64,000 nucleotides of DNA. Source: Pelagibius sp028280305 (GTDB taxonomy: Bacteria > Pseudomonadota > Alphaproteobacteria > Kiloniellales > Kiloniellaceae). Shown piece by piece: positions 49,230 to 57,694 of the stretch. Numbering within the stretch: position 1 is the stretch's first letter; the number at the start of each line of letters is the position of its first letter. The stretch is taken from the NCBI RefSeq assembly GCF_965233615.1, contig NZ_OZ247495.1. One strand, written 5' to 3'. The notes under the pieces were generated by a model. That model searched no databases, was not told the DNA's origin, and saw only the letters and a list, made by a program, of their open reading frames with translations. The position numbers and the translations under genes were made by a program.

Positions 49230-52200
49230 ATGGAAAGCCCCGCCATGATCGTCGACAAAGAACCCGCCAGCCTGGACCCCCTGCGTCAGCGTCTGCGCGA
49301 CCATCTGATGAAGGATGAAACGGCTGTCGTGAAAGCGCTGCTGGACGCCGCGGCGATTCCCCACGACGCCCAGGACCGGGTGGCCGAGCGCGCCCGTGCC
49401 CTGGTGGCCCAGGTGCGGCGGGAGCGGGTTGGCCAGGGCGGGCTCGATGCCTTCCTCCACGAGTTCGAGTTGTCGAGCAAGGAGGGCGTGGTGCTGATGT
49501 GCCTCGCCGAGGCGCTGCTGCGGGTGCCCGACGCGCTGACCGTCGACAAGCTGATCAAGGACAAGATCGCCGAAGCGGACTGGCAGGCCCATCTCGGCCA
49601 GAGCCAGTCGCTCTTCGTCAACGCCTCGACCTGGGCCCTGATGCTGACCGGCCGGGTCGTGAAGCTGGATGAAAACGACGTGCGGGATCTCGGCGGCTCC
49701 CTGCGCCGCCTGGTGCAGAAGTCCGGCGAGCCGGTGATCCGCAGCGCCGTTACCCAGGCGATGCGTATCCTCGGCAAGCAGTTCGTCATGGGCCGGACCA
49801 TCGAGGAAGCGCTGGAGCGCGCGAAGGCGGTGGAGAAGAAAGGTTACCGCTATTCCTACGACATGCTGGGCGAGGCGGCCCACACCATGGCCGACGCCAA
49901 GCGCTATTTTCAGGCCTACCGCGACGCCATCGCCGCCCTCGGCAAGGCTGCGGCGGGAAGGGGCCCGATCGACGCGCCGGGCATCTCCATCAAGCTCTCC
50001 GCGCTGCATCCGCGCTATGCCTTCGCGCAGCGGGCAAGGGTGCTGCGTGAACTGGTGCCGCAGCTGAAAACCCTGGCGCTCGACGCCAAGGCCGCCGACA
50101 TCGGCCTGACCGTGGATGCGGAGGAGGCAGAGCGTCTCGACCTTTCCCTCGATGTCATCGAGGCGGTTTCCGGCGATCCCGAGCTTGCCGGCTGGAACGG
50201 CTTCGGGCTGGCGATCCAGGCCTATCAGAAGCGCGCCCTGCCGCTGATCGACTGGCTGGCCGACATGGCCAAGCGTCACAAGCGCCGTCTCATGGTGCGC
50301 CTGGTGAAGGGCGCCTATTGGGACAGCGAAGTGAAGCACGCCCAGGAATTGGGTTTCGAGGGTTATCCGGTCTTCACCCGCAAGGCCTCGACCGATCTTT
50401 CCTATCTCGCCTGCGCCAAGCGCCTCTTGGCCGAGCCGGAAGCATTCTATCCGCAGTTCGCCACCCACAACGCCCACTCCCTGGCCTGGGTGCTGGAGGC
50501 GGCAGGCAACCGCCCATATGGCCCTGGGGATTTCGAATTCCAGCGCCTCCACGGCATGGGCGAAGCGCTCTACGACCAGGTGGTCGGCGCCGACAAGATG
50601 AACCGACCCTGCCGGATCTATGCCCCGGTCGGCAGTCATGAAGACCTGCTGGCCTATCTGGTACGCCGCCTGCTGGAGAACGGTGCGAACTCTTCCTTCG
50701 TCAATCGCATTCAGGATGAGAAGCTGCCGGTTGACGACATTGTCGCCGATCCCGCCGCCAAGCTGCGTGGCACCACGCAGATCCCGCATCCGGCGATCCC
50801 GCTGCCGGCGGACCTCTTCGGCAGGGAACGCAGGAACGCCGCCGGTATCGATCTCAACGATCCGCGGGCGGTCTCGGAGCTTCAGCAGGCCATGGTCTCC
50901 GCTTCGGCGGAGCCCTGGAGCGACGGGCCGCTGGTCGGTGGGGTCGAACAGACGGCGGGCAGCCGGCGTCCCGTGGTGAACCCGGCCGAACGCGGCGAGA
51001 CCGTCGGCGACATTGCCTGGGCCACGCCGGCGGAAGCCGAAGATGCACTCGCCCGCGCGCACCGCGCCGCCTATGCCTGGAACGCCACGCCGGCCAACGA
51101 GCGGGCTGCCTGTCTGGAGCGCGCCGCCGATCTGATGACCGCCCAGACGCCGCGTCTGATGGCTTTTTGCCAGCGCGAGGCCGGCAAGCTGCTGAGTGAT
51201 GGTATCGCGGAGGTGCGCGAGGCCGTCGACTTCCTGCGCTACTACGCGGCCCGTGCCAGGGCCGAATTTGGGGCCCCGCTGCCGCTGCCCGGCCCGACGG
51301 GGGAGCGCAATGAGATTTCGCTCCAGGGCCGCGGCGTCTTTCTCTGTATCTCGCCGTGGAACTTTCCCCTGGCGATCTTCACGGGACAGATTTCGGCGGC
51401 GCTGGCCGCCGGCAATGCAGTGATTGCAAAGCCGGCGGAGCAGACCGGCCTCGTGGCCGCCGCGGCGGTGCGCATTCTGCATCAGGCCGGCATCCCTGGC
51501 GATGTGCTGCACCTGCTGCCCGGCGACGGGCCGACCATCGCCGCACCCCTGGTGAACGATCCGCGGGTCGCCGGTGTGGCTTTTACAGGTTCCACAGAGA
51601 CGGCACGCATCATCAATCAGGCGCTGGCGGCGCGGCCCGGACCCATCGTGCCGCTGATCGCCGAGACCGGCGGCCAGAACGCCATGCTGGTGGACTCCAC
51701 CGCGCTGCCGGAGCAGGTGACCGAAGATGTCATCACCTCGGCCTTCCAATCCGCCGGCCAGCGCTGTTCGGCGCTGCGTGTTCTCTTCGTGCAGGAAGAC
51801 GTGGCCGACAAGATGCTGACCATGCTGAAGGGGGCCATGGCGGAACTGGTGATCGGCGATCCGGCGGAACTTGCCACCGATGTCGGCCCGGTCATCGACG
51901 ACGAGGCCAAGCAGATGCTGGAGGCGCACAAAGCCCGCATGGCCCGCGAGGCCAAGCTGATCTACGAACTGCCGCTGCCTGGCGCGTTGGCCGAGGGCAG
52001 CTTCGTCACCCCGGCTGCCTATGAAATCACCGGGATCGACGTTCTGGAGCGGGAGGTCTTCGGTCCGATCCTCCACGTCGTGCGCTACCGCGCCGACCGC
52101 CTGGATGACGTTCTGGACAGCATCGCCAACACCGGCTACGGCCTAACCCTTGGCGTTCACAGCCGCATCGACGCGACGGTGGAGCAGGTCTGCAACCGCC

Positions 52201-52415
52201 TGCCGGTGGGTAATGCCTATGTGAACCGTAACATCATCGGCGCGGTGGTCGGGGTGCAGCCCTTCGGCGGGCAGGGGCTCTCGGGCACCGGCCCGAAGGC
52301 CGGCGGCCCGCGCTACCTGCACCGCTTTGCAACCGAGAAGACGATCTCGGTCGACACCACGGCGGCCGGCGGCAACGCTTCCCTCATGTCGTTGCAAGAG
52401 GGGCTGTCGCGCTGA
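49230..52415 (+). CDS. putA: Bifunctional proline dehydrogenase/L-glutamate gamma-semialdehyde dehydrogenase
   Basis: A 1061-residue PutA. An N-terminal alpha domain precedes the FAD-binding PRODH barrel (RLVKGAYWDSEVK about residues 356-368; RKASTDLSYLACAKRLL). The aldehyde dehydrogenase domain follows from about residue 560, with ETGGQNAMLV and the catalytic Cys846 in GQRCSALR. The last residues end shortly after the ALDH domain, with little C-terminal extension. It lacks the ribbon-helix-helix DNA-binding domain of enteric PutA, so it is not its own repressor. It oxidises proline to glutamate in two steps, feeding electrons to quinone and NAD. It is divergent from an amino-acid ABC transporter. 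Confidence 0.95.
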   Translation: MESPAMIVDKEPASLDPLRQRLRDHLMKDETAVVKALLDAAAIPHDAQDRVAERARALVAQVRRERVGQGGLDAFLHEFELSSKEGVVLMCLAEALLRVPDALTVDKLIKDKIAEADWQAHLGQSQSLFVNASTWALMLTGRVVKLDENDVRDLGGSLRRLVQKSGEPVIRSAVTQAMRILGKQFVMGRTIEEALERAKAVEKKGYRYSYDMLGEAAHTMADAKRYFQAYRDAIAALGKAAAGRGPIDAPGISIKLSALHPRYAFAQRARVLRELVPQLKTLALDAKAADIGLTVDAEEAERLDLSLDVIEAVSGDPELAGWNGFGLAIQAYQKRALPLIDWLADMAKRHKRRLMVRLVKGAYWDSEVKHAQELGFEGYPVFTRKASTDLSYLACAKRLLAEPEAFYPQFATHNAHSLAWVLEAAGNRPYGPGDFEFQRLHGMGEALYDQVVGADKMNRPCRIYAPVGSHEDLLAYLVRRLLENGANSSFVNRIQDEKLPVDDIVADPAAKLRGTTQIPHPAIPLPADLFGRERRNAAGIDLNDPRAVSELQQAMVSASAEPWSDGPLVGGVEQTAGSRRPVVNPAERGETVGDIAWATPAEAEDALARAHRAAYAWNATPANERAACLERAADLMTAQTPRLMAFCQREAGKLLSDGIAEVREAVDFLRYYAARARAEFGAPLPLPGPTGERNEISLQGRGVFLCISPWNFPLAIFTGQISAALAAGNAVIAKPAEQTGLVAAAAVRILHQAGIPGDVLHLLPGDGPTIAAPLVNDPRVAGVAFTGSTETARIINQALAARPGPIVPLIAETGGQNAMLVDSTALPEQVTEDVITSAFQSAGQRCSALRVLFVQEDVADKMLTMLKGAMAELVIGDPAELATDVGPVIDDEAKQMLEAHKARMAREAKLIYELPLPGALAEGSFVTPAAYEITGIDVLEREVFGPILHVVRYRADRLDDVLDSIANTGYGLTLGVHSRIDATVEQVCNRLPVGNAYVNRNIIGAVVGVQPFGGQGLSGTGPKAGGPRYLHRFATEKTISVDTTAAGGNASLMSLQEGLSR

Positions 52416-52449
52416 CGCGATCGGACAGGCAGGCTTGGCTCGGTAGCGG

Positions 52450-53508
52450 CTAAGCCGCTTCGGTCGCCCTGGCTGCCGGTTTACGGAAGCGCTCCTCGGC
52501 CAGACGGTCTGCGGCGTCGGAGGTTGCGAGCGTCCGCGCGTCGGCGCGGCGGAAGATTTCCAGCAGGGTGTCGTGGATCTGGGCGACATGGGCGAAGGCC
52601 TTGGCCTCGTCGTAGTCCGGGCCTTCGTGGCTGATGTTCACGATGCCGCCGGCATTGATGACGTAATCCGGTGCATAGAGGATACCGCGCTGGCGCAGCG
52701 CCTCGCCGTGTTGGGCCTCGGCCAACTGGTTGTTGGAGGAGCCCGCCACGATCTTCGCTTTCAGAAGCGGCAGGGTGTCGTCGTTGATGACGGCGCCGAG
52801 AGCGCAGGGCGCGAAGATATCGACGTCCGCTGCATAGATGGCATCCGGCGCCACGACCTTGGCATCGAACTCCGAGGCCACCCGGTCCAGGGAGTCCTTG
52901 GCGATGTCGGTCACGATCAGTTGCGCGCCTTCATCGAAGAGATAACGGCAGAGGTAGTAGCCGACATGGCCGACGCCCTGCACGGCGATGCGCAGGCCGC
53001 GCAGATCGTCACTGCCAAGCTTGTGCTTGGCCGCCGCCTTGATGCCCATGTAGACACCGTAGGCCGTGGCCGGGGAGGGATCGCCGGCGCCGCCCTTGGT
53101 CGCGCCCGCCACATAGGCGGTCTCTTCGCCCATCAGATCGACGTCCGGCACCGAGATGCCGACATCCTCGGCCACCGTGTAGCGGCCGCCGAGGCTGCCG
53201 ACGAAGCGTCCCATGGCGCGGAACAAGGCCTCTGATTTGTTCTTGCGGGGATCGCCGATGATCACCGACTTGCCGCCGCCCATGGCAAGGCCGGCCAGAG
53301 CCGACTTGTAGGTCATGCCGCGCGACAGGCGCAGCGCGTCGGTCAGCGCTTCGGCCTCGCTGGCATAGGGCCACATCCGGCAGCCGCCGAGGGCCGGGCC
53401 GCGGTTGGTGTTGTGGATGGCGATGATGGCCTTCAGGCCGCTGTCGGCGTCGTGACAGAAGACCACCTGTTCGTGGCCGTCGAATTCATGGTGCCCAAAA
53501 ACAGACAT
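52450..53508 (-). CDS. Leu/Glu/Phe/Val-type amino-acid dehydrogenase
   Basis: A 352-residue ELFV dehydrogenase. The N-terminal substrate domain has the catalytic Lys in GGGKSVIIGDPR (about residues 77-88) and EDVGISVPDVDLMG. The NAD domain has VQGVGHVGYYLCRYL (~170-184), and NNQLAEAQHGE and YAPDYVINAGGI follow. It is closest in pattern to leucine/valine dehydrogenases, which deaminate branched-chain amino acids reversibly with NAD. It converges with putA (34-base gap). Amino-acid uptake, proline oxidation and this gene together make an amino-acid catabolic block. Confidence 0.88.
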   Translation of the reverse strand: MSVFGHHEFDGHEQVVFCHDADSGLKAIIAIHNTNRGPALGGCRMWPYASEAEALTDALRLSRGMTYKSALAGLAMGGGKSVIIGDPRKNKSEALFRAMGRFVGSLGGRYTVAEDVGISVPDVDLMGEETAYVAGATKGGAGDPSPATAYGVYMGIKAAAKHKLGSDDLRGLRIAVQGVGHVGYYLCRYLFDEGAQLIVTDIAKDSLDRVASEFDAKVVAPDAIYAADVDIFAPCALGAVINDDTLPLLKAKIVAGSSNNQLAEAQHGEALRQRGILYAPDYVINAGGIVNISHEGPDYDEAKAFAHVAQIHDTLLEIFRRADARTLATSDAADRLAEERFRKPAARATEAA

Positions 53509-53725
53509 GAGGACCCCTATTCGCTGTGCGCCAAATCGGCGGATCGCCTTCCCGGCGATTGCTTGTCTGCCTTAAATGTCAGGGGTTCTGCTTAAGTATT
53601 CAATAAGAAGCGCGGCGTTCCGCCGAAATAGACGGATCGTTAAACCGCAAGACCGCAGGCCCTTAGGAACGGCTGCAGGCTGCCGCAGTTCGCGAAATAA
53701 TATTACCCGGCCGGCGGGGTCGGAT

Positions 53726-54919
53726 TCAGGCGAGTCGGCCGCTCAGGGCCGCTTCGAACATCTGGCGTATCTCCGGCGCCCCGACCGGGATCGGGTTGGT
53801 GGGCGCGGTCGGGTCATCGGCGGCCATCTGCGCGATCTCCTCGATACGTTCGTCGCCGACGCCGATGCCTTCCAGGCGTTCGGGGATGCCGACCTCGGCC
53901 CTCAGCGCCAGGACCCAATCCTGAATTGCCGAGAAGGAGGGGGTGGGCAGACCGAGCCAGGCGGCGAGGCGGGTCATCTTGTCCTCGATGGCCGGGCGGT
54001 TGAAGCCCAGGACGTAGGGCATCATCACCGCGTTGGTCAGCCCGTGGTGAGTGTCGTAGAGCGCACCGATGGGATGGCTGATGGAGTGGATCGCCCCCAG
54101 GCCCTTCTGGAAGGCGGTGGAACCCATGGAGGCGGCGGCCAGCATATGGGCGCGGGCCGTCAGGTTGCCGCCGTCCTTCACCGCAACCGGCAGCCAGTCC
54201 TTCACCAGCCGCATGCCCTCCACGGCGATGCCCTCGGCCATGGGGTGATAGCCCGGCGCGCAATAGGCCTCCAGGCAGTGGGCCAGAGCGTCCATGCCGG
54301 TGGCCGCGGTGATGTGCGGCGGCAGGCCGACCGTCAGTTCCGGGTCGGAGACCACAGTGCCGGGCATCATCTTCGGATGGAAGATGATCTTCTTCACGTG
54401 ATCGCTCTCGTCCAGGATGACCGAGGCGCGGCCGGTTTCCGAACCCGTGCCGGCGGTGGTGGGCACCGCAACGATGGGGGCGACGCCGTCAGGGTCGACG
54501 CGCTTCCAGTTGTCGCCCTTGTCCTCGAAATCCCAGAGCGGCCGGGTCTGGCCGGCCATCAGGGCGATGGCTTTGCCGCAGTCCAGGGCGGAGCCGCCGC
54601 CGAAAGCGATGATCCCGTCGTGGCCCCCCTCGCGATAGGCGGCAACGCCGTCCGCGACGTTCTGTCCGACCGGGTTCGGCTTTACGGCGCTGAAGAGGCC
54701 GCTGGGCAAGCCTGCGGCCTCGTTGGCCGCAATGGCCTCAGCCACCATCGGCAGCTTGGCCAGCCCCGGGTCCGTTACCAGCAGCGGCCTGGCCATGCCG
54801 AGACCCTGGCAGGCCTTGCCCAGGTTGCGGATGCGCCCGGGACCGAAGATCATCTGGGTCGGGAATCCCCAGCTTGCTTTCAGATTTGCGGGGTCTTCGC
54901 TGAGAGCATCGGTCGGCAT
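53726..54919 (-). CDS. Iron-containing alcohol dehydrogenase
   Basis: A 397-residue group III alcohol dehydrogenase. The NAD-binding G-G-G-S motif is in IIAFGGGSALDCGKAIA (about residues 100-116) and VPTTAGTGSETGRASV follows. Metal ligands appear in GMDALAHCLEAYCAPG (Asp and His ~205-220) and in HSISHPIGALYDTHHGLTNA (His ~280-300). This class oxidises or reduces primary alcohols and aldehydes with an Fe(II) centre. The gene lies 217 bases upstream of the amino-acid dehydrogenase on the same strand. The substrate is unknown; a role in a catabolic aldehyde step is inference. Confidence 0.87.
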   Translation of the reverse strand: MPTDALSEDPANLKASWGFPTQMIFGPGRIRNLGKACQGLGMARPLLVTDPGLAKLPMVAEAIAANEAAGLPSGLFSAVKPNPVGQNVADGVAAYREGGHDGIIAFGGGSALDCGKAIALMAGQTRPLWDFEDKGDNWKRVDPDGVAPIVAVPTTAGTGSETGRASVILDESDHVKKIIFHPKMMPGTVVSDPELTVGLPPHITAATGMDALAHCLEAYCAPGYHPMAEGIAVEGMRLVKDWLPVAVKDGGNLTARAHMLAAASMGSTAFQKGLGAIHSISHPIGALYDTHHGLTNAVMMPYVLGFNRPAIEDKMTRLAAWLGLPTPSFSAIQDWVLALRAEVGIPERLEGIGVGDERIEEIAQMAADDPTAPTNPIPVGAPEIRQMFEAALSGRLA

Positions 54920-55247
54920 GGATTGAAAACCTTGAATGATGGGTGAAGCTTCCGGCCGGACGGCCTGAACCGCTGTTCATCTTCTGATAACCGTATTGAC
55001 CATCCGGATTCAATCGCTTGTTCGGCGGAACCCTGGATAGCTGCCATTCCCGCAGCGCAGACGTTGCCGGCAAGCCGCCCGGCGCCAAGGCCCGCCCGGC
55101 CGCGTTTACCATTCCGGCTAAGAGTTCCTTCACCCCGCTTATCTAAAATCCAAGGTAACGCGATCTTTCCGGCGCAGCGTTGGGCAGGCAACCCATCCGG
55201 GTCGGACCCTGGAAGTGGTCCGGCGCGCCCCTCAGGAGGAGCATCAG
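54920..55247. other. Gap without a gene upstream of the acidic hypothetical
   Basis: About 330 bases between the divergent alcohol dehydrogenase and hypothetical genes. I see no convincing ORF, repeat or RNA. It should contain both promoters. A strong AGGAGGA ribosome binding site at 55234-55240 marks its right end. Confidence 0.5.
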
Positions 55248-56225
55248 ATGTTTTCCGCATTGCCAGACCTCTTGCCCGGCATTTTTCAACGGGAGCCCGA
55301 GGCCCTTGGCGGCCAGGGCCGGCAGGCTTTTCTGGACAATCCGACCACGGCGGGCCGTGACCCGATCCGCCTCTCGCCGGAGGCCCAGGCGGTCGACGGC
55401 ACAGAGTCTGTCGGCGAGGGCGCTGCCGCAGAGACCGATGCCAAGTCCCTTCTGGGCGAGGCGGGCGGCTTCGTGCGCAAGGCGCTGGAGACCATGCGCC
55501 GCGACCTCGGCCAGGTGCTGAAGGCCTTCGGTTTTGACTCCGAGGCGGTTCAGGACTTCACGAAGGCCTTTGTCGAGCCGGTTCTGACGGCGCTGAAGGA
55601 AGGCGTGAATTTCACGGCCGAGCTTTCCTTTGCCGCCTTCAGTCAGGTGACCGCGGTTTCCGGCTCCAGCTTCAGCCAGTCGACCTCCATGGTCGCGAAA
55701 TCTCTTTCCATTGAGGTGAACCAGGACACGGGTGAAGTCTCCGTTTCCATGGCCAGCCTCTCCTTCGAGCAGGACATCCAAATCGGCGGCGGCGTCTCAA
55801 CCGGCCAGACCCCGATTATGGTGATCGATCCGGAGAAGCTGGGCGATCCGACGGCTTTGGCCGAAAAGATCCTGAGCAGCGGTACTCCGGCGAACGACGA
55901 AACCGGTGGCCCGGGCAAAGCCGGCGTCGTGGTGCCGACGGACGATGACGACGCGGTTGAAATCGATGACGAAGATGACACCGCCGGCGTCTCCGAGCCT
56001 CTGAAGGAAACCCTGGCCGAGGTGCGGGAGCGCCTGGCCGAGGATGCAATCGACTTCCAGACCCGTTTGACGATTTATTCGGTCAGCAGCTACCGCAACG
56101 AAAATGGCGAGACCATCACCAAGCTGCTGCTCGACGCGCAGATCCGCATCTCCGGTTTCGCCAACGACAACAGTCACGATGCATCGGTTCAGGAGGAGGC
56201 CCAAAGCCTCGATCTCAAAGCCTAA
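55248..56225 (+). CDS. Acidic hypothetical protein
   Basis: A 325-residue protein of unknown function. It starts with MFSALPDLLPGIFQREPEAL after a strong AGGAGGA site; an in-frame ATG at 55215 is less likely. No signal peptide or membrane helix is seen. A helical part (EAGGFVRKALETMRRDLGQV and VQDFTKAFVEPVLTALKEGV, about 75-120) is followed by a Ser-rich beta-like part (SQSTSMVAKSLSIEVNQDTG). A very acidic run TDDDDAVEIDDEDDTAG comes near residue 230. The acidic run recalls calcium-binding or surface proteins. I do not recognise the family. It ends in a good intrinsic terminator. Confidence 0.65.
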   Translation: MFSALPDLLPGIFQREPEALGGQGRQAFLDNPTTAGRDPIRLSPEAQAVDGTESVGEGAAAETDAKSLLGEAGGFVRKALETMRRDLGQVLKAFGFDSEAVQDFTKAFVEPVLTALKEGVNFTAELSFAAFSQVTAVSGSSFSQSTSMVAKSLSIEVNQDTGEVSVSMASLSFEQDIQIGGGVSTGQTPIMVIDPEKLGDPTALAEKILSSGTPANDETGGPGKAGVVVPTDDDDAVEIDDEDDTAGVSEPLKETLAEVRERLAEDAIDFQTRLTIYSVSSYRNENGETITKLLLDAQIRISGFANDNSHDASVQEEAQSLDLKA

Positions 56226-56251
56226 AGCTGCGAGAAACCGATTGTACGGTG

Positions 56252-56282
56252 AGGGGCCCTTCGGGGCCCCTTACTCGTTTTT
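56252..56282 (+). terminator. Rho-independent terminator after the acidic hypothetical gene
   Basis: AGGGGCCC-TTCG-GGGCCCCT forms an 8-bp stem with a stable TTCG tetraloop at 56252-56271, followed by a T-run at 56278-56282. It begins 27 bases after the stop codon on the plus strand. Confidence 0.8.
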
Positions 56283-56313
56283 AGGCTTTCGACCTATGTC
56301 GAAGCGGTTCCAG

Positions 56314-56376
56314 CCCGCTCCCCCTCCCGGCCACCCAATGAGATTATCCTACTGGGTGGCCGGGAGGGGGAGCGGG
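56314..56376. repeat. Perfect 24-bp inverted repeat
   Basis: Arms of 24 identical bases (left 56314-56337, starting CCCGCTCCCCCTCCC; right 56353-56376) around a 15-base loop (56338-56352). It lies between the convergent acidic hypothetical and DsbA-like genes, beyond the terminator of the first. There is no T-run on either side. It is not a member of the two repeat families described here. Confidence 0.85.
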
Positions 56377-56399
56377 GCGGTGCCGTCGAACAGAGATTG

Positions 56400-56999
56400 C
56401 TAGCGCGCAAGCGCGCGGTCGAGGAAGTCGAGCCGGTCCTGACCCCAGAACAGTTCGTCTTTATAGACATAGCTTGGGGCGCCGAAGACCCCGCGGGCAA
56501 TCGCGGCTTCGGACTGCTCGGCGTAGCGCTGGTGCATTGCCGGGTCCTGGGCGCGGGCCAGCAGGTCTGCCGCATCGTGACCGGTTTCACGGGCAACCTC
56601 TTCGCAGACCGCCTCCTCGGCAATGTTGCGTTCCTGCTCCCAGATCGCACGGCCGAAGGCCTGGGCCAGCTCCAGCGGCCGTCCGCCGGTGTCTCCGGCG
56701 GCCATCACCATGCAGGCGGCCGTCAGTTCGGGCGCCGGAAAAAAGGCCGGCTCCAGATTGATCGGGATGCCGAGATGGTCTTTCCAGCGCTTCAGCTCCA
56801 TCATCCGATAGGCTTGCCGTTCCGGCGCCCGCTTGGCCAAAGGCAGGCCGCCGGTGCGGGGAAAGATCTCGCCGTAGTTGACCGGCAGGACCCGTACCTC
56901 CGCGCCGTGGCGCCCGGCAATCTCGGCCAGGCGTGCACTGCCCAGATAGGCCCAGGGGGAGATGAGCGTGAGATAGTAGTCGATGGTCTTGCTGGCCAT
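56400..56999 (-). CDS. DsbA-family 2-hydroxychromene-2-carboxylate isomerase-like protein
   Basis: A 199-residue thioredoxin-fold protein of the DsbA-like HCCA isomerase/kappa GST group. DYYLTLISPWAYLGSARLAE (about residues 7-26) has Ser in place of the redox Cys, as expected for the glutathione-dependent isomerase. GVFGAPSYVYKDELFWGQDR near the C-terminus is the second conserved block. The founding enzyme acts in naphthalene breakdown, but no aromatic genes are nearby. It faces the exported-protein gene divergently (57000-57145 gap) and converges with the acidic hypothetical. Confidence 0.84.
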   Translation of the reverse strand: MASKTIDYYLTLISPWAYLGSARLAEIAGRHGAEVRVLPVNYGEIFPRTGGLPLAKRAPERQAYRMMELKRWKDHLGIPINLEPAFFPAPELTAACMVMAAGDTGGRPLELAQAFGRAIWEQERNIAEEAVCEEVARETGHDAADLLARAQDPAMHQRYAEQSEAAIARGVFGAPSYVYKDELFWGQDRLDFLDRALAR

Positions 57000-57145
57000 G
57001 TGATCCGGCTCCCGGCGGATAAAGATGAGGCAAGCTGCTTAGCCTGTCCTGGCGTCTTGGTCCAGCCTGCCGGACCTGTTAGGGTCCCGGCCGTTACAAA
57101 CGGGCCTGCCGCCGCGGGCGGGCCTTCGCCAACGGGTTAAAGACC

Positions 57146-57694
57146 ATGTCGACAATTCTGCGCCGGTTTGGCGCTCTTGCCGCAGTCCTGGCGCTGCCCC
57201 TCCTGCTCGCGGCGCCGGCCGCCCGGGCCGCCGATCCGGCGCGGGAAGTGGTAGGCCTCTTCGTCCAGTCCTGCCTGAAGTATGTGGAAGACCCGCTGGA
57301 CCTGCGGGCCTGGATCGATTCGGTGCCGCAGTTGCGCAAGCTCTCCCAAAGCCAGTCCCAGGCCTTTCTCAGCGGCAAGGGCGGCGATGTCTGGTCGGCC
57401 TCCAACGATGCAGGTCTCTTCGCTCTCGTGGTTTTCAACGACGATACCTGCTCGGTAATGGCTCAATTTGCCAACGCCACCGAGGTGTCGCAGGTCTTCT
57501 CGGAGTATCTGCGGCGCAAGCAACTGCCGATCGACAAGGTCGGCGACCAGACCAAGTACACCCGCGGCATCGACCAACGTGAGGAAACCTATCGCTCCAG
57601 CGATGGCAGCATCCTCTACGAGGTGGTGGTGCTGACCTCGCAATCGCCGCGCGCCGAAGTGCAGGCGGTGCTGACCACGCGGCCCAACCGCTAG
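57146..57694 (+). CDS. Small exported hypothetical protein
   Basis: A 182-residue protein with a clear Sec signal peptide (MSTILRRFGALAAVLALPLL, cleavage A-R-A near residue 28). The mature part has two cysteines (in VQSCLKYVEDPL and DDTCSVMAQF), which could form a disulfide in the periplasm, and mixed alpha/beta character. The stretch VGDQTKYTRGIDQREETYR resembles small uncharacterised proteobacterial proteins, but I cannot name a family. The stop codon overlaps the end of the convergent acyl-CoA synthetase gene by 4 bases. Confidence 0.7.
   Translation: MSTILRRFGALAAVLALPLLLAAPAARAADPAREVVGLFVQSCLKYVEDPLDLRAWIDSVPQLRKLSQSQSQAFLSGKGGDVWSASNDAGLFALVVFNDDTCSVMAQFANATEVSQVFSEYLRRKQLPIDKVGDQTKYTRGIDQREETYRSSDGSILYEVVVLTSQSPRAEVQAVLTTRPNR

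Noticed and set aside
49203..52076. A 957-codon open frame on the minus strand opposite putA
   Set aside because: It mirrors the codon-biased putA frame in a GC-rich genome; no domain is recognisable and putA explains the region fully.
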